NCBI GenBank assembly: GCA_963720765.1
Contig: CAVRGS010000003.1
Location: 496,001-560,000 of the forward strand
DNA length: 64,000 nt
DNA from: DASUAS01 sp963720765
Lineage (GTDB): Bacteria; Actinomycetota; Acidimicrobiia; IMCC26256; DASPTH01
Direction: 5' to 3'
A program made the translations under genes and the position numbers. Shown here piece by piece: positions 42,989 to 51,457 of this stretch; the stretch's first letter is position 1; each line of letters opens with the position of its first letter. The notes beneath the pieces are model-generated. The model was not told where the DNA came from. It saw nothing but the letters and a program-made list of their open reading frames with translations, and did no database searches.

Positions 42989-44371
42989 ATGACGGGAGTA
43001 CGACGCGGAGCGACCTGGCTGGTGCTCGTCGCGCTGGCCCTCGTGGCGATCCCGTCGAGTGTGGCCGCCCAGCAGCTCGGCCCGGACGACGCCGGCGTCG
43101 AGGAGAAGACGAAGGGCGTGGCGCCCGGGTTCACCCTGCTCGCGCCCCTGGAACAGCAGTACACCTACCTCGTCGACACCGACGGCCGGGTGGTGCACGA
43201 GTGGCGCGCCAGCACCCGTCCCGGGCTCGCGCAGCAGCTGACGCCGAACGGCGAGCTCGTGCGCGCCGGCAACCTCGAGCGCCGGGGCACGTTCGCGACC
43301 GGTCAGGGCGCCGGCGGGCGCATCGAGGCCCTCTCGTGGTCGGGCGACACGCTCTGGCGTCACGACTTCGCCGACGACGACCAGATGCAGCACCACGACG
43401 TCGAGGTGATGCCGAACGGCCACGTGCTCGCCACCGTGTGGGAGCGCAAGTCAGCCGACGAGGCGATCGCCGCGGGGCGCGACCCCGACCTGCTCCCCGA
43501 CGACGAGCTCTGGCCCGACAAGGTCGTCGAGTACGACCCGGCCACCGACTCCGTCGTGTGGGAGTGGCACGTGTGGGACCACCTCGTGCAGGAGTTCGAC
43601 GACACGAAGCCGAACTACGTCGACGACGTGAAGGATCAACCGGAGCGCATCGATCTCAACTACGTGCTCAACGACGAGAACGGTGAGGCGGACTGGAACC
43701 ACCTCAACGGCGTCGACTACAACCCCGAGCTCGACCAGGTCGTGCTCAGCTCCCGGAGCTTCAGCGAGTTCTGGATCATCGACCACTCGACCACGACCGA
43801 AGCGGCAGCTGGACCCCAGGGCGACCTGTTGTTCCGGTACGGCAACCCGAACGCGTACGACGGTTCCGGGAAGCGACACCTCTACTTCCAGCACGACGTC
43901 GGCTGGATCGACGCCGGCCTCCCGGGCGCCGGGCACCTCCTCATGTTCAACAACGGCGCGCCGAAGATCCGCACGTTCTCGAGTGCCGACGAGGTCATCC
44001 CGACCATGGACGCGAGCGGTGACTACGTACGCGACGAGAAGCACGGCGGCTTCGAGGCGAAGATCAAGCGGGTCTTTCCGCGCGGAGACGATGGCCGCTT
44101 CGCCGCCATCGTGTCGGGTGCGGAGCGCCTCCCGAACGGCAACACCGCGATCACGTACGGCAACCTCGGGCACATCACCGAGGTGTCGCCGAAAGGCAAG
44201 GTGGTGTGGGAGTACGAGAACCCGTACCTGGCGATCCGACCGACCACGCCCGGTCGCACCGGCGCCGGCTTCCGCATCTACCCCAACTGGACGTTCAAGA
44301 CGGTCAAGTACCCGCCTGACTACCCCGCGTTCGCGGGCAAGGACGCGCAGCTGTATCCCGAGGACGACTGA
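42989..44371 (+). CDS. Secreted arylsulfotransferase (ASST) family protein
   Basis: 460 residues with a Sec signal (about 1-27, ATWLVLVALALVAIPSSVAA). The rest is a beta-propeller of the ASST family: repeated Y-L-V-D-x-D-G-R-V-V-H-E-W, NGHVLATVWE, WNHLNGVDYNPELDQVVLSS, RLPNGNTAITYGNLGHITEV. The family covers PAPS-independent aryl sulfotransferases that move sulfate between phenols outside the cytoplasm, though many members are uncharacterised. GAGGTG lies before the ATG. Stop is 3 bp from the convergent AKR stop. Confidence 0.85.
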   Translation: MTGVRRGATWLVLVALALVAIPSSVAAQQLGPDDAGVEEKTKGVAPGFTLLAPLEQQYTYLVDTDGRVVHEWRASTRPGLAQQLTPNGELVRAGNLERRGTFATGQGAGGRIEALSWSGDTLWRHDFADDDQMQHHDVEVMPNGHVLATVWERKSADEAIAAGRDPDLLPDDELWPDKVVEYDPATDSVVWEWHVWDHLVQEFDDTKPNYVDDVKDQPERIDLNYVLNDENGEADWNHLNGVDYNPELDQVVLSSRSFSEFWIIDHSTTTEAAAGPQGDLLFRYGNPNAYDGSGKRHLYFQHDVGWIDAGLPGAGHLLMFNNGAPKIRTFSSADEVIPTMDASGDYVRDEKHGGFEAKIKRVFPRGDDGRFAAIVSGAERLPNGNTAITYGNLGHITEVSPKGKVVWEYENPYLAIRPTTPGRTGAGFRIYPNWTFKTVKYPPDYPAFAGKDAQLYPEDD

Positions 44372-44374
44372 TCG

Positions 44375-45173
44375 TCAGGCGGCCGACGCCGTGATCGCGG
44401 CCACTTCGCTCGGGTCGAGCTCGATGGTCGCGGCGGCGACGTTCTCTTCGAGGTGCGCGACCGAACCGGTGCCGGGGATCGGCACCATCACCGGCGAGCG
44501 CGCCAGCAGCCACGCCAGCACCACCTGCATCACCGTGACGCCGTGGCGTGCCGCGGCCTCGTGCACCGCGGCGTGGTCCTCGAAGTCCTGCACCGGTGAG
44601 TACGGCAGGAACGCGATCTGTTCCTGCTCGCAGAGGTCGAGCATCGCTTCCGACCGGCGGTCGCGCACGTTGTAGCGGTTCTGCACCGACACGATCGGCG
44701 TCATGGCCTGCGCGGTGCGCAGGTGACCTTCGTCGACGTTCGACAAGCCGATGTGACGGATCTTGCCCTGCTCCTTCAGCTCGACCAGCGCGCCGATGGT
44801 CTCGTCGTAGGGCACGGTGGGGTCGGGCCGGTGCTGCTGGTACAGCGGGATCTGCTCGAGCCGGAGGCGGCGCAGGCTGTCGTCGCAGACCTGCTTGAGG
44901 TGCTCGGGCCGGCCGTTGACCGGCCACTCGGCCGGGCCCGCTGCGCTCGAGGCCGCCCTTGGTCGCGATGACGAGGTCGTCGGGATAGGGGTGCAGCGCT
45001 TCGGCGATGAGCTCCTCGCTCACCGCGGGACCGTACGAGTCGGCGGTGTCGATGAGGTTCACGCCGAGCTCGACCACGCGCCGCAGCACCGCCTTGGCCA
45101 CGTCGCGGTCGGGCGGGTCGCCCCAGATGCCCGTGCCGGTGATGCGCATGGCGCCGAAGCCCATGCGGTGCAC
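44375..45173 (-). CDS. Aldo/keto reductase, frameshifted
   Basis: NADPH-dependent (beta/alpha)8 barrel of about 266 residues as placed. Catalytic Asp and Tyr lie in LIDTADSYGPAVSEELIAEA, Lys in DLVIATKGGLE, His in LYQQHRPDPTVPYDE; cofactor motif PIPGTGSVAHLEEN. The frame shifts near 44937 between GLERSGP and EWPVNGRPEHL, where one extra base sits in a GC run. Codons before the GTG at 45173 resemble the family's first strand but have no start codon before the preceding gene's stop, so the N-terminus may be mis-set by another indel. Substrate unknown. Confidence 0.85.
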
Positions 45174-45230
45174 GGTGAGGTCGCCGCCGATGCCGATCGG
45201 CGCCGGATCCGTGTGCCGGCGTTGCGCGGC

Positions 45231-45639
45231 TCACTCGAACACCGGCAGGACCGTCGGGTCGACTGCCTCGCCGCTCATCATCTTGGTGATCAGCCCCATG
45301 TCGAAGTAGTCGCGCCACGCCGACGATCTTGCCGTCGCGCAGGTCGAAGGTCCCCATGACCGCGACCGGCGAATCCGCGCCGTTGATGGTGAACGTGTCG
45401 GTCCGTTCGGTGAGCACCGAATCGCCGTTCGCGGCGATGCGGTGGATCTCGAACGTCATCTTCTCGGCCATGTCCAGGAAGCCCTGGATCATCGCGACCG
45501 ATGCCTCCTTGCCGACCGCGGGTGCCATGCCCACGTTGTGGTACACGACGTCGTCGGCCAGCAGGCTCGAGATGGTGTCGACGTCCTTCGTGGCGAACGC
45601 GGCGCAGAATTCCTGGACGACTTGCGTAGGTGTGCTCAT
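45231..45639 (-). CDS. SnoaL/limonene-epoxide-hydrolase-like protein, frameshifted
   Basis: About 135 residues, cone-shaped NTF2-like fold: VVQEFCAAFATKDVDTISSL, ADDVVYHNVGMAPAVGK, MIQGFLDMAEKMTFEIHRIA and LTERTDTFTI, with WRDYFDMG near the end as in limonene-1,2-epoxide hydrolases. An extra base near 45318 separates KIVG from WRDYF. Ends in VLPVFE. Lies just ahead of the AKR on the same strand. May be an epoxide hydrolase or polyketide-like isomerase; unproven. Confidence 0.8.
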
Positions 45640-45665
45640 CGAACGCGGAGCGTACCCTGACCCAC

Positions 45666-46964
45666 ATGGCCACGAGCAAGGACGACCTCATCCTGATCTC
45701 GGTCGACGACCACATCGCGGAACCGGCCGACATGTTCGACGGGCACGTGCCCGACAAGTACCGGGAGTTCACGCCACGCGTCGTCGACGAGCCCGACGGC
45801 GGCCAGCAGTGGTACTACGGCGAAGTCCGCGGTCGGAACCTCGGGTTGAACGCGGTGGCGGGCAAGCCGCCGGAGATGTTCAACGTCAACCCCAACCGCT
45901 ACGAGGACATGCGTCCCGGTTGCTTCGACGTGCACGAGCGCGTGCGCGACATGTCGGCCGGCGGTCAGCTCGCGGGGCTCAACTTCCCGAACTGGACCGG
46001 CTTCTCGGGGCAGGTGCTGAACCAGGGTCCCGATCGTGACGTCAACCTCGTGATGATCAAGGCCTACAACGACTGGCACGTCGACGAGTGGTGCGGCGCG
46101 TACCCCGAGCGCTTCATCCCGTGCGGCATCCTCCCGCTGTTCGACGTCGAAGAGGCAGCCAAGGAGGTGCGCCGACTCGCCGACAAGGGGTGTCACGCGG
46201 TCACGTTCTCCGAGAACCCCGCGGGCCTCGGCATGCCGAGCATCCACACGACGCACTGGGATCCGCTGTTCGCGGCGTGCAGCGACGCGGGCACCGTGCT
46301 GTGCTGCCACGTCGGGTCGTCGTCGAAGGCGGCGAGCACCACGCCCGACGCGCCGCCGCCGGTGGCGATGAACCTGTCGTCGAGCATGTCGATCTACACG
46401 TTCGGCGATCTGCTGTGGGCCGACTTCTGGCACCGCTTCCCGGCGCTGCGCTTCTCGCTCACCGAAGGCGACATCGGCTGGATCCCGTACTTCCTCTGGC
46501 GCGCCGAGCACACCCTCGATCGTCACAACGGGTGGATCCAGCACCAGAAGCCGCAGGGGCTGTCGCCCACCGAGCTGTTCCACGAGCGCTTCTACGTGTG
46601 CTTCATCAACGACCGCGTCGGGGTGAAGCTGCTCGACGAGTTCAGCCCGCAGCAGGTGTGCTGGGAGTCCGACTACCCGCACTCCGACAGCTCGTGGCCG
46701 GAGGGGCCGGAGAAGCTCTGGGAGCTCGTGTCCGATCTCGATCCCGACACGATCGACCGCATCACGCATCGCAACGCGATCGACGCCTACCAGTTCGATC
46801 CGTTCGCGGTGCGGCCGACGGAGCAGTGCACCGCGGCGGCGTTGCGGGCCGAGGTGGGCGAGGTCGACACGGTCACCCACGTCGGGCGCCTCGCCGACCA
46901 GACCGACCGCGACGCGTGGCGCAACATCACCGGCGCGGTGGCGAGAGCCGCCGCCGGCAAGTAG
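45666..46964 (+). CDS. Amidohydrolase 2 family (ACMSD-like) metal-dependent hydrolase
   Basis: 432 residues. Strand-1 motif LILISVDDHIAEPADMFDGH has a histidine in place for metal binding. Other typical stretches are AGLNFPNWTGFSG, NDWHVDEWCGAYPERFIPCG, CHVGSSSKA, LTEGDIGWIPYFL and WESDYPHSDSSWPEGPEKL, where the Asp near the C-terminus is the fifth ligand. PF04909 members act on aromatic ring-cleavage acids, decarboxylating or hydrolysing. Divergent from the SnoaL-like gene with only 26 bp between starts. Confidence 0.88.
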   Translation: MATSKDDLILISVDDHIAEPADMFDGHVPDKYREFTPRVVDEPDGGQQWYYGEVRGRNLGLNAVAGKPPEMFNVNPNRYEDMRPGCFDVHERVRDMSAGGQLAGLNFPNWTGFSGQVLNQGPDRDVNLVMIKAYNDWHVDEWCGAYPERFIPCGILPLFDVEEAAKEVRRLADKGCHAVTFSENPAGLGMPSIHTTHWDPLFAACSDAGTVLCCHVGSSSKAASTTPDAPPPVAMNLSSSMSIYTFGDLLWADFWHRFPALRFSLTEGDIGWIPYFLWRAEHTLDRHNGWIQHQKPQGLSPTELFHERFYVCFINDRVGVKLLDEFSPQQVCWESDYPHSDSSWPEGPEKLWELVSDLDPDTIDRITHRNAIDAYQFDPFAVRPTEQCTAAALRAEVGEVDTVTHVGRLADQTDRDAWRNITGAVARAAAGK

Positions 46965-47015
46965 CGAGGTTGCGTCACCTGAGCGCGTTATACGCGCTTG
47001 AGTGACGCAACCTCG
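46965..47015. terminator. Strong bidirectional hairpin between convergent genes
   Basis: Arms CGAGGTTGCGTCACCTGAGC and its counterpart ending TGACGCAACCTCG pair over about 23 bp with three or four mismatches and a TTATA loop. The right arm lies inside the last codons and stop of the haemoglobin gene, and the left arm begins at once after the amidohydrolase stop. Suits a two-way transcription terminator. Confidence 0.7.
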
Positions 47016-47461
47016 ATGGGTTCGGTGCCGGGCGCGGACTCGCCGCGCAGGAGTCGTTGCAGCGCGTGCGCCATCTTCGTGGCGCGCGCCCGCGCGAGGT
47101 CGGCGGTCGGTCCCTCGAACAGCTCGTCGACGGTCTCGGTGAACAGCTCGAGCCACCGCGCGAAGTGCGCGTCGGTGAACGGTGTCGCCGCGTGCGCCGG
47201 ACGGTGGGCGACGAGGGGGTTGCCCTCGTAGCCCCGCACCCCGAAGAGCTGCCACATCCAGAAGTCGGTGACGGTGGCGAGGTGGGACGGCCAGTCGACG
47301 CGTGCCGTCTCGAACACCGGGCCGAGCACGTCGTCCATCGCGGCTGCCCGGTAGAAGGTCCGGACGAGGAGCTCCACGTCGTGGCGGGTCGCGAGGTCGC
47401 GGCGCCCGTGCAGGTGCGCCCAGCAGGCGGGATCGCCGCCGAGCTCCGCCGGCTCGGTCAT
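46988..47461 (-). CDS. Group III truncated haemoglobin
   Basis: 157 residues with the group III (trHb-P) pattern: LVRTFYRAAAMDDVLGPVFE, WPSHLATVTDFWMWQLFG, YEGNPLVAHRPAHAATPF with the proximal region, and HFARWLELFTETVDELFEG. These proteins bind O2/NO-type ligands; in this setting NO detoxification or sensing is likely. Coupled to YwiC (ATG overlaps its stop). The 3' end forms one arm of a terminator. Confidence 0.88.
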   Translation of the reverse strand: MTEPAELGGDPACWAHLHGRRDLATRHDVELLVRTFYRAAAMDDVLGPVFETARVDWPSHLATVTDFWMWQLFGVRGYEGNPLVAHRPAHAATPFTDAHFARWLELFTETVDELFEGPTADLARARATKMAHALQRLLRGESAPGTEPIEVASLKRV

Positions 47462-48243
47462 GCCACGACCCCGATCGCGGTGGCGGCGACGACCGCGAGC
47501 CCGAAGCCGAGCTGTGAGAACCCGACCACCTTCGCGGGTCGTGCCGGGCCGCGGCTCCAGAGGAACTGCACGACCGCGATCACGACGACGGCGACCGCGC
47601 CGAGCAGCACCGAGACGTCGACGACCACTGCGAGCGCGGCGACGACCAGCGCCGCGAGTTGCCCGAGGTCGCTCGGCGCCGTCGACGGTGTCGTCGAACG
47701 CAGTCGCAACACCTGCACGCGCGCGAACGGAACCGACGCGACCGCACGCGCGGTCAAGACCAGCCACAGCGCGATCGCCAGGCCGGTGCCCTCGCCGCCG
47801 GCGAGCGCGATCGCAGCCACCACCGCCGAGATCCCGATCGAGCCGCACAGCTCGGGGACCAGCCGGCGGCTCCGACTCCGGGCGTCGTACCAGAGCTCGA
47901 TCAAGAACAACGGCAGCGCGATCGCGAAGGGGATGACCCACGCCGCTCCCACGCGCGCGAACGCGACGATGATCATCGTCGCGAGCAGCCCGAGCTCACC
48001 GAGCGCAACGCGGCGCGCGAAGTCGTCCCGTTGCAGCGAACGATGGCGATGGCGGTCGACGAGCACCACCTTGATCGGCGTGCGGACGAGGAAGGCAAGG
48101 AACGCCGCGACCGCCAGGGCACCGCCCGCGATCGACGGTGCGACGAGGAGCCCGAGCAGCGCGGGTTCGAGCGTGAGTCCCCACCCGCCGTGCTCGGACG
48201 GGATCACCACGGCGCGCCACGATGTGCGCGCGACCGCGGTCAT
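47458..48243 (-). CDS. YwiC-like membrane protein
   Basis: 261 residues, 8-9 hydrophobic helices. Family motif VIPSEHGGWGLTLEPALLGL near the start, then RTPIKVVLVDRHRHRS and LIELWYDARSRSRRLVPEL. YwiC-type proteins often neighbour nitrate/NO-response genes in firmicutes; biochemical role unknown. The start overlaps the Rrf2 stop and its stop overlaps the haemoglobin start, so the three genes form one coupled operon. Confidence 0.85.
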   Translation of the reverse strand: MTAVARTSWRAVVIPSEHGGWGLTLEPALLGLLVAPSIAGGALAVAAFLAFLVRTPIKVVLVDRHRHRSLQRDDFARRVALGELGLLATMIIVAFARVGAAWVIPFAIALPLFLIELWYDARSRSRRLVPELCGSIGISAVVAAIALAGGEGTGLAIALWLVLTARAVASVPFARVQVLRLRSTTPSTAPSDLGQLAALVVAALAVVVDVSVLLGAVAVVVIAVVQFLWSRGPARPAKVVGFSQLGFGLAVVAATAIGVVA

Positions 48244-48649
48244 CGCACCGACACCGCCGCGAGCGATCCCATCGACTGCGACGCGAGGTGAGTGACCAGC
48301 TCGTCGCGGCGCGGGCCCAGGCGGTGTGCAGCGCGCAGTGCGGCGCGCGCCCGCACGGACCCTCGGCCACCACGCAGCGGCCGAGATCCGTGGGTCCGTC
48401 GACCGCCTCGATCACGTCGAGCACGCTCACCTCGTCGAGCGCGACCGCCGCCGAGTAGCCCCCGCGGGGGCCGGGATCGGAGCGCACCCAGCCCCGCTTC
48501 ACCAGTGGTCCCACCACCTGGGGCACGAACCCGGCCGTCGTCTCGAGCTCGGCGGCGAGGGCTTCCGACTTGACCCGGTCCGGTGCCCGGTCGATCACCA
48601 GGAGCGCCCGCACCGCCAGATCGGCCCGCCGGGAGATCTCGAGTCTCAT
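48240..48649 (-). CDS. Rrf2/NsrR-like transcriptional regulator, frameshifted
   Basis: About 136 residues. Winged helix at 1-75 (RRADLAVRALLVIDRAP, EALAAELETTAGFVPQVVG, GPRGGYSAAVALDEVSVLDV) and a cysteine cluster GRCVVAEGPCGRAPHCAL (Cys spacing 6 and 5) that can hold an Fe-S cluster, as in NsrR. A one-base shift near 48300 separates AWARA from ELVTHLASQSMG. Likely represses its own operon and loses binding on NO or redox signals. Its ATG lies within a palindrome (48642-48660). Confidence 0.85.
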
Positions 48650-48660
48650 AGTCAGAGACT
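48642..48660. promoter_or_regulatory. Palindrome AGTCTC-N7-GAGACT over the Rrf2 start
   Basis: Exact 6-bp arms with a 7-bp spacer centred just upstream of the minus-strand ATG, in the 42-bp divergent gap to the VOC gene. Position and spacing suit autorepression by the Rrf2/NsrR-like protein. Confidence 0.6.
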
Positions 48661-48691
48661 AAGGGATTGTGCTGGGCTCGCCTCGATCGGG

Positions 48692-49168
48692 ATGTGCGAG
48701 GCTGCGTCGGTGGTCGATCCGGTCCCCGTCACCGACGTGTCGCACGTGTCGATCGGCGTGTCCGACATGGAGCGGTCGATCGCCTTCTACCGCGACGTGT
48801 TCGGGTGGGAGCTGCTCTTCGACGAGCGCCTGGAAGGCGAGGCGTTCGAGGCGCTGACGCACTTCCCCGGCGCGGCCGGACGCGCCTGCGGCGGCCGGAT
48901 CGCCAGCCTGCGGGTCGAGCTCATGCAGTTCAACTTCATCCCCGACGTCCCCGCGCCCTCCGGGCTCGGGCTGCGGGTCTTGTCGATGGAGACGCCCGAC
49001 GCGCACGCGGCCCACGCCGAGCTGGCGCGGCGCGGTGTGCCGGTGTCGGGTCCTCCGGTCGAGGTGCACGGCGTGCACATGTTCTTCGTGATCGACCCCG
49101 ACGGCCAGGGCATCGAGATGTGCGAGTACGTGCGCGGCGGTCCCGCGTGGGGCGGGGCGTACCGGTGA
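48692..49168 (+). CDS. VOC (glyoxalase/dioxygenase superfamily) protein
   Basis: 158 residues, one VOC unit pair: VSHVSIGVSDMERSIAFYRD supplies a metal-ligand His, VHGVHMFFVIDPDGQGIEMCEYV supplies His and Glu. FWG-type helices match lactoylglutathione-lyase-like proteins. ATG 48692 or GTG 48710 may start it. Substrate unknown. TGA overlaps the next start (GTGA). Confidence 0.82.
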   Translation: MCEAASVVDPVPVTDVSHVSIGVSDMERSIAFYRDVFGWELLFDERLEGEAFEALTHFPGAAGRACGGRIASLRVELMQFNFIPDVPAPSGLGLRVLSMETPDAHAAHAELARRGVPVSGPPVEVHGVHMFFVIDPDGQGIEMCEYVRGGPAWGGAYR

Positions 49169-49890
49169 CCGACACCTCGGTGTTCGTCGACCACGACGAC
49201 GTGCGCCTGCACGCGCTCGACAACGGGCGCCGCGCCGCGCCGCTGCCCACGGTCCTCGCCGTCCCCGGCATGGGGGAGTACGCCGACGAGTACGCGTGGT
49301 TGCTCGACGCGCTCGGCGACCGGCGGGTCGTCGTGGTCGACGTGCGCGGGCGTGGTCGCAGTGACGTCCCCGAGTCGGGGTACACGTGGGAACATCACAT
49401 CGGCGACCTGCGCGCGGTCGTCGAGGACCTCGCGCTCGACCGCCCGGTCGTCGTCGCGTTCTCGCGCGGCAGCTCGTACGGCTTGGGGTACGCGTTGACC
49501 TACCCGTCCGACGTGCGCGGGCTCGTCGTGGGCGACTACTTCGCGCGCCACGTCGGATTGCCCCCGGAGATCGCCGACCAGCAGTTGCAGAGCAAGATCC
49601 GCGGCACGGTCATCGCCGAGCGGATGTCCGAGCACGCGGTGCGCCAGGTCGTCGCCGAGAGCCGCGAGGTCCCGCTCTGGGACCGGTTGGTCGAGCTGCA
49701 GTGCCCGGTGCTGGTGATCCGCGGCGGGCGCAAGAGCGCGCTCGTCGGCGAGGAGCTCGCGGCCCAGTGGCGCGAGGCGCTGCCGTCGGTGCAGATGGAG
49801 GTCGTCGAAGACGCCGGCCACGATCTCTGGAGCCGCGACGTCGACGCCTACCTCGCGGTGCTGCGCCCGTTCCTCGAGTCGGTGCGATGA
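49165..49890 (+). CDS. Alpha/beta hydrolase
   Basis: 241 residues. Oxyanion region TVLAVPGMGEYADEYAWLLD; nucleophile elbow VVAFSRGSSYG (Ser at the centre); acid in LVIRGGRKSALVGEE; His in VEDAGHDLWSRD. Resembles carboxylesterases and dienelactone/C-C hydrolases; specific reaction unknown. Coupled at both ends, to the VOC and ferredoxin genes. Confidence 0.85.
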   Translation: MTDTSVFVDHDDVRLHALDNGRRAAPLPTVLAVPGMGEYADEYAWLLDALGDRRVVVVDVRGRGRSDVPESGYTWEHHIGDLRAVVEDLALDRPVVVAFSRGSSYGLGYALTYPSDVRGLVVGDYFARHVGLPPEIADQQLQSKIRGTVIAERMSEHAVRQVVAESREVPLWDRLVELQCPVLVIRGGRKSALVGEELAAQWREALPSVQMEVVEDAGHDLWSRDVDAYLAVLRPFLESVR

Positions 49891-50195
49891 CCCCCACGGC
49901 GAATCCGGTACCTCGTTCGTGCAAGGACGAGCCCACCGGACACGTTCCCGTCGTGAACCGCAACCGGTGCGAAGCGAAGGACGACTGCGTGCAGGTGTGT
50001 CCCTACGGGGTCTTCGAGGTGCGCGAGCTCACTCCTGACGAGCGGGCCGGCGTCTCGTTCCGGGGACGGCTGAACCTGTTGTTCCACCGCAACCGCCAGG
50101 CCGTGGTGGTCGCGCCCGGCGACTGCCACGCGTGCGGACTGTGCGTCGCCGCCTGCCCCGAGAAGGCGATCCGGCTCACACTCCGCGGTGCGTGA
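49887..50195 (+). CDS. Ferredoxin with 3Fe-4S and 4Fe-4S type motifs
   Basis: 102 residues. Cluster II is a complete C-x2-C-x2-C-x3-C-P (CHACGLCVAACPEKAI). Cluster I reads CEAKDDCVQVCP, where the second Cys of the usual pattern is Lys, indicating a 3Fe-4S site as in seven-iron ferredoxins. Between them is a positively charged insert (RGRLNLLFHRNRQ). Electron partner could be the convergent P450. ATG overlaps the hydrolase stop. Confidence 0.85.
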   Translation: MTPTANPVPRSCKDEPTGHVPVVNRNRCEAKDDCVQVCPYGVFEVRELTPDERAGVSFRGRLNLLFHRNRQAVVVAPGDCHACGLCVAACPEKAIRLTLRGA

Positions 50196-50268
50196 TCCGC
50201 GGTGCGTGATCCGCGGTGCGTGATCGGCGGTGCGTGATCGGCGGTGCGTGATCGGCGGTGCGTGATCA
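50182..50268. repeat. 14-bp tandem repeat across two convergent 3' ends
   Basis: Six copies of GCGGTGCGTGATC(C/G)(G/C), the TGA in the unit serving as stop for the ferredoxin gene at one end, and the last diverging near the P450 stop (tca at 50266). Each unit includes TGATC, half of a palindrome. Looks slippage-made; any role as terminator is uncertain. Confidence 0.85.
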
Positions 50269-51453
50269 GCGCGGCGTGAAGACCAGCGGCAGCGGGTCGA
50301 CGGTGCGGATCATCGTGTTGTTGTAGCCCGGCTCCTGCTCGGGATCGAGCGCGTAGTCGGGGATGCGGTCGTGCAGCGCGCCGAGGATGACCGACAGCTC
50401 CATGCGCGCGAGGTGCGAACCGAGACAGCGGTGGAAGCCGCTGGCGAACGCGATGTGGCGCTTCGCGGCGCGGTCGAAGTCGACGGTGACCGGATCGTCG
50501 AAGCCGTTGCCGTCGAGGTTGGCGGCTGCCCAGCACACCGACAGTTGATCGCCCGCCTTGATCTGCTCGCCGCCGATCTCGAAGTCGGCGGTGGCGTAGC
50601 GCCCACCGGCGACGACGGGTGTCTCGTAGCGCATCAGCTCCTCGATCGCGGCGGGGAGGAGCGCGGGGTCGTCGAGCAGCCGCTGCTTCTGATCGGGGTG
50701 GCGCGCCAGCCAGTCGATCATGCACGACAACGACGCGGCCACGGTGTCGAGGCCGGCCAGCACGAGGAGGAACGTGATGTCGATGACGTCCTCGCGCGTG
50801 AGCGTCTCGCCGTCGACCTCGGCGGTGAGGAACCCGCCGATGAGATCGTCGCCCGGCTCGCCGCGCGCCTCACGTCGGTCGAGCTCCGCGTACAGGTACT
50901 CGATCATCTTGGTGTTGGCGGTGACCCGGTGATCGTCGTCGACGGGACGGATGATCCCGTTCTTGAACCACAGCAGGAAGTCGAGGTCGTCGAGCGGCAG
51001 GCCGAGCAGCGTGAGGAACACCATCGACGGCAGCGGCTCGCAGAACGTGTTGTAGAGCTCGACCTTGCCGTCGGCGACGAAGCCGTCGATGAGCTCGTCG
51101 GCCATCGAGCGCACGCGCGTCGCCAGCTGCGCGACGACCTTCGGTGCGAACAGCGGATCGAGCAGCTTGCGGTACTTCGTGTGTGCGTCGCCGTCGAGCA
51201 TGAGCGGGATCAGGGGGCGACCCGCACCCATGTACGCGCCGGCGAGCTCGACCATGTCCGGGTCCATCGAGTGGACGTCGCGTCGCTTGGTGACCTCGAG
51301 GATGTCGTCGAGGTGGAGGAACGTCACCTTGCCGCTCTCGCCGCGGTACACCCGTTCCCGGTCGACCAACGCGCGCAGCGCAGGTTGGATGTCGGGTACG
51401 CCCGGCTGGAACACCTCCGGGAAGAAGGCGGTCATTCCGATTTCTTCGGCCAT
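50266..51453 (-). CDS. Cytochrome P450
   Basis: 395 residues. I-helix AGLDTVAAS (233-241), E-x-x-R at 272-275 (EELMRYE) and haem loop FASGFHRCLGSHLAR with Cys343. The I-helix motif A-G-L-D-T differs from the usual A-G-x-E/D-T by nothing essential. Soluble bacterial class. Followed 4 bp upstream by an oxidoreductase gene. Substrate unknown; steroids and terpenes are common for such actinobacterial P450s. Confidence 0.94.
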   Translation of the reverse strand: MAEEIGMTAFFPEVFQPGVPDIQPALRALVDRERVYRGESGKVTFLHLDDILEVTKRRDVHSMDPDMVELAGAYMGAGRPLIPLMLDGDAHTKYRKLLDPLFAPKVVAQLATRVRSMADELIDGFVADGKVELYNTFCEPLPSMVFLTLLGLPLDDLDFLLWFKNGIIRPVDDDHRVTANTKMIEYLYAELDRREARGEPGDDLIGGFLTAEVDGETLTREDVIDITFLLVLAGLDTVAASLSCMIDWLARHPDQKQRLLDDPALLPAAIEELMRYETPVVAGGRYATADFEIGGEQIKAGDQLSVCWAAANLDGNGFDDPVTVDFDRAAKRHIAFASGFHRCLGSHLARMELSVILGALHDRIPDYALDPEQEPGYNNTMIRTVDPLPLVFTPR

Positions 51454-51457
51454 GTCG

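Noticed and set aside
45173..45231. Longer N-terminus for the aldo-keto reductase
   Set aside because: In-frame codons upstream resemble the family but contain no start codon before the neighbouring stop.
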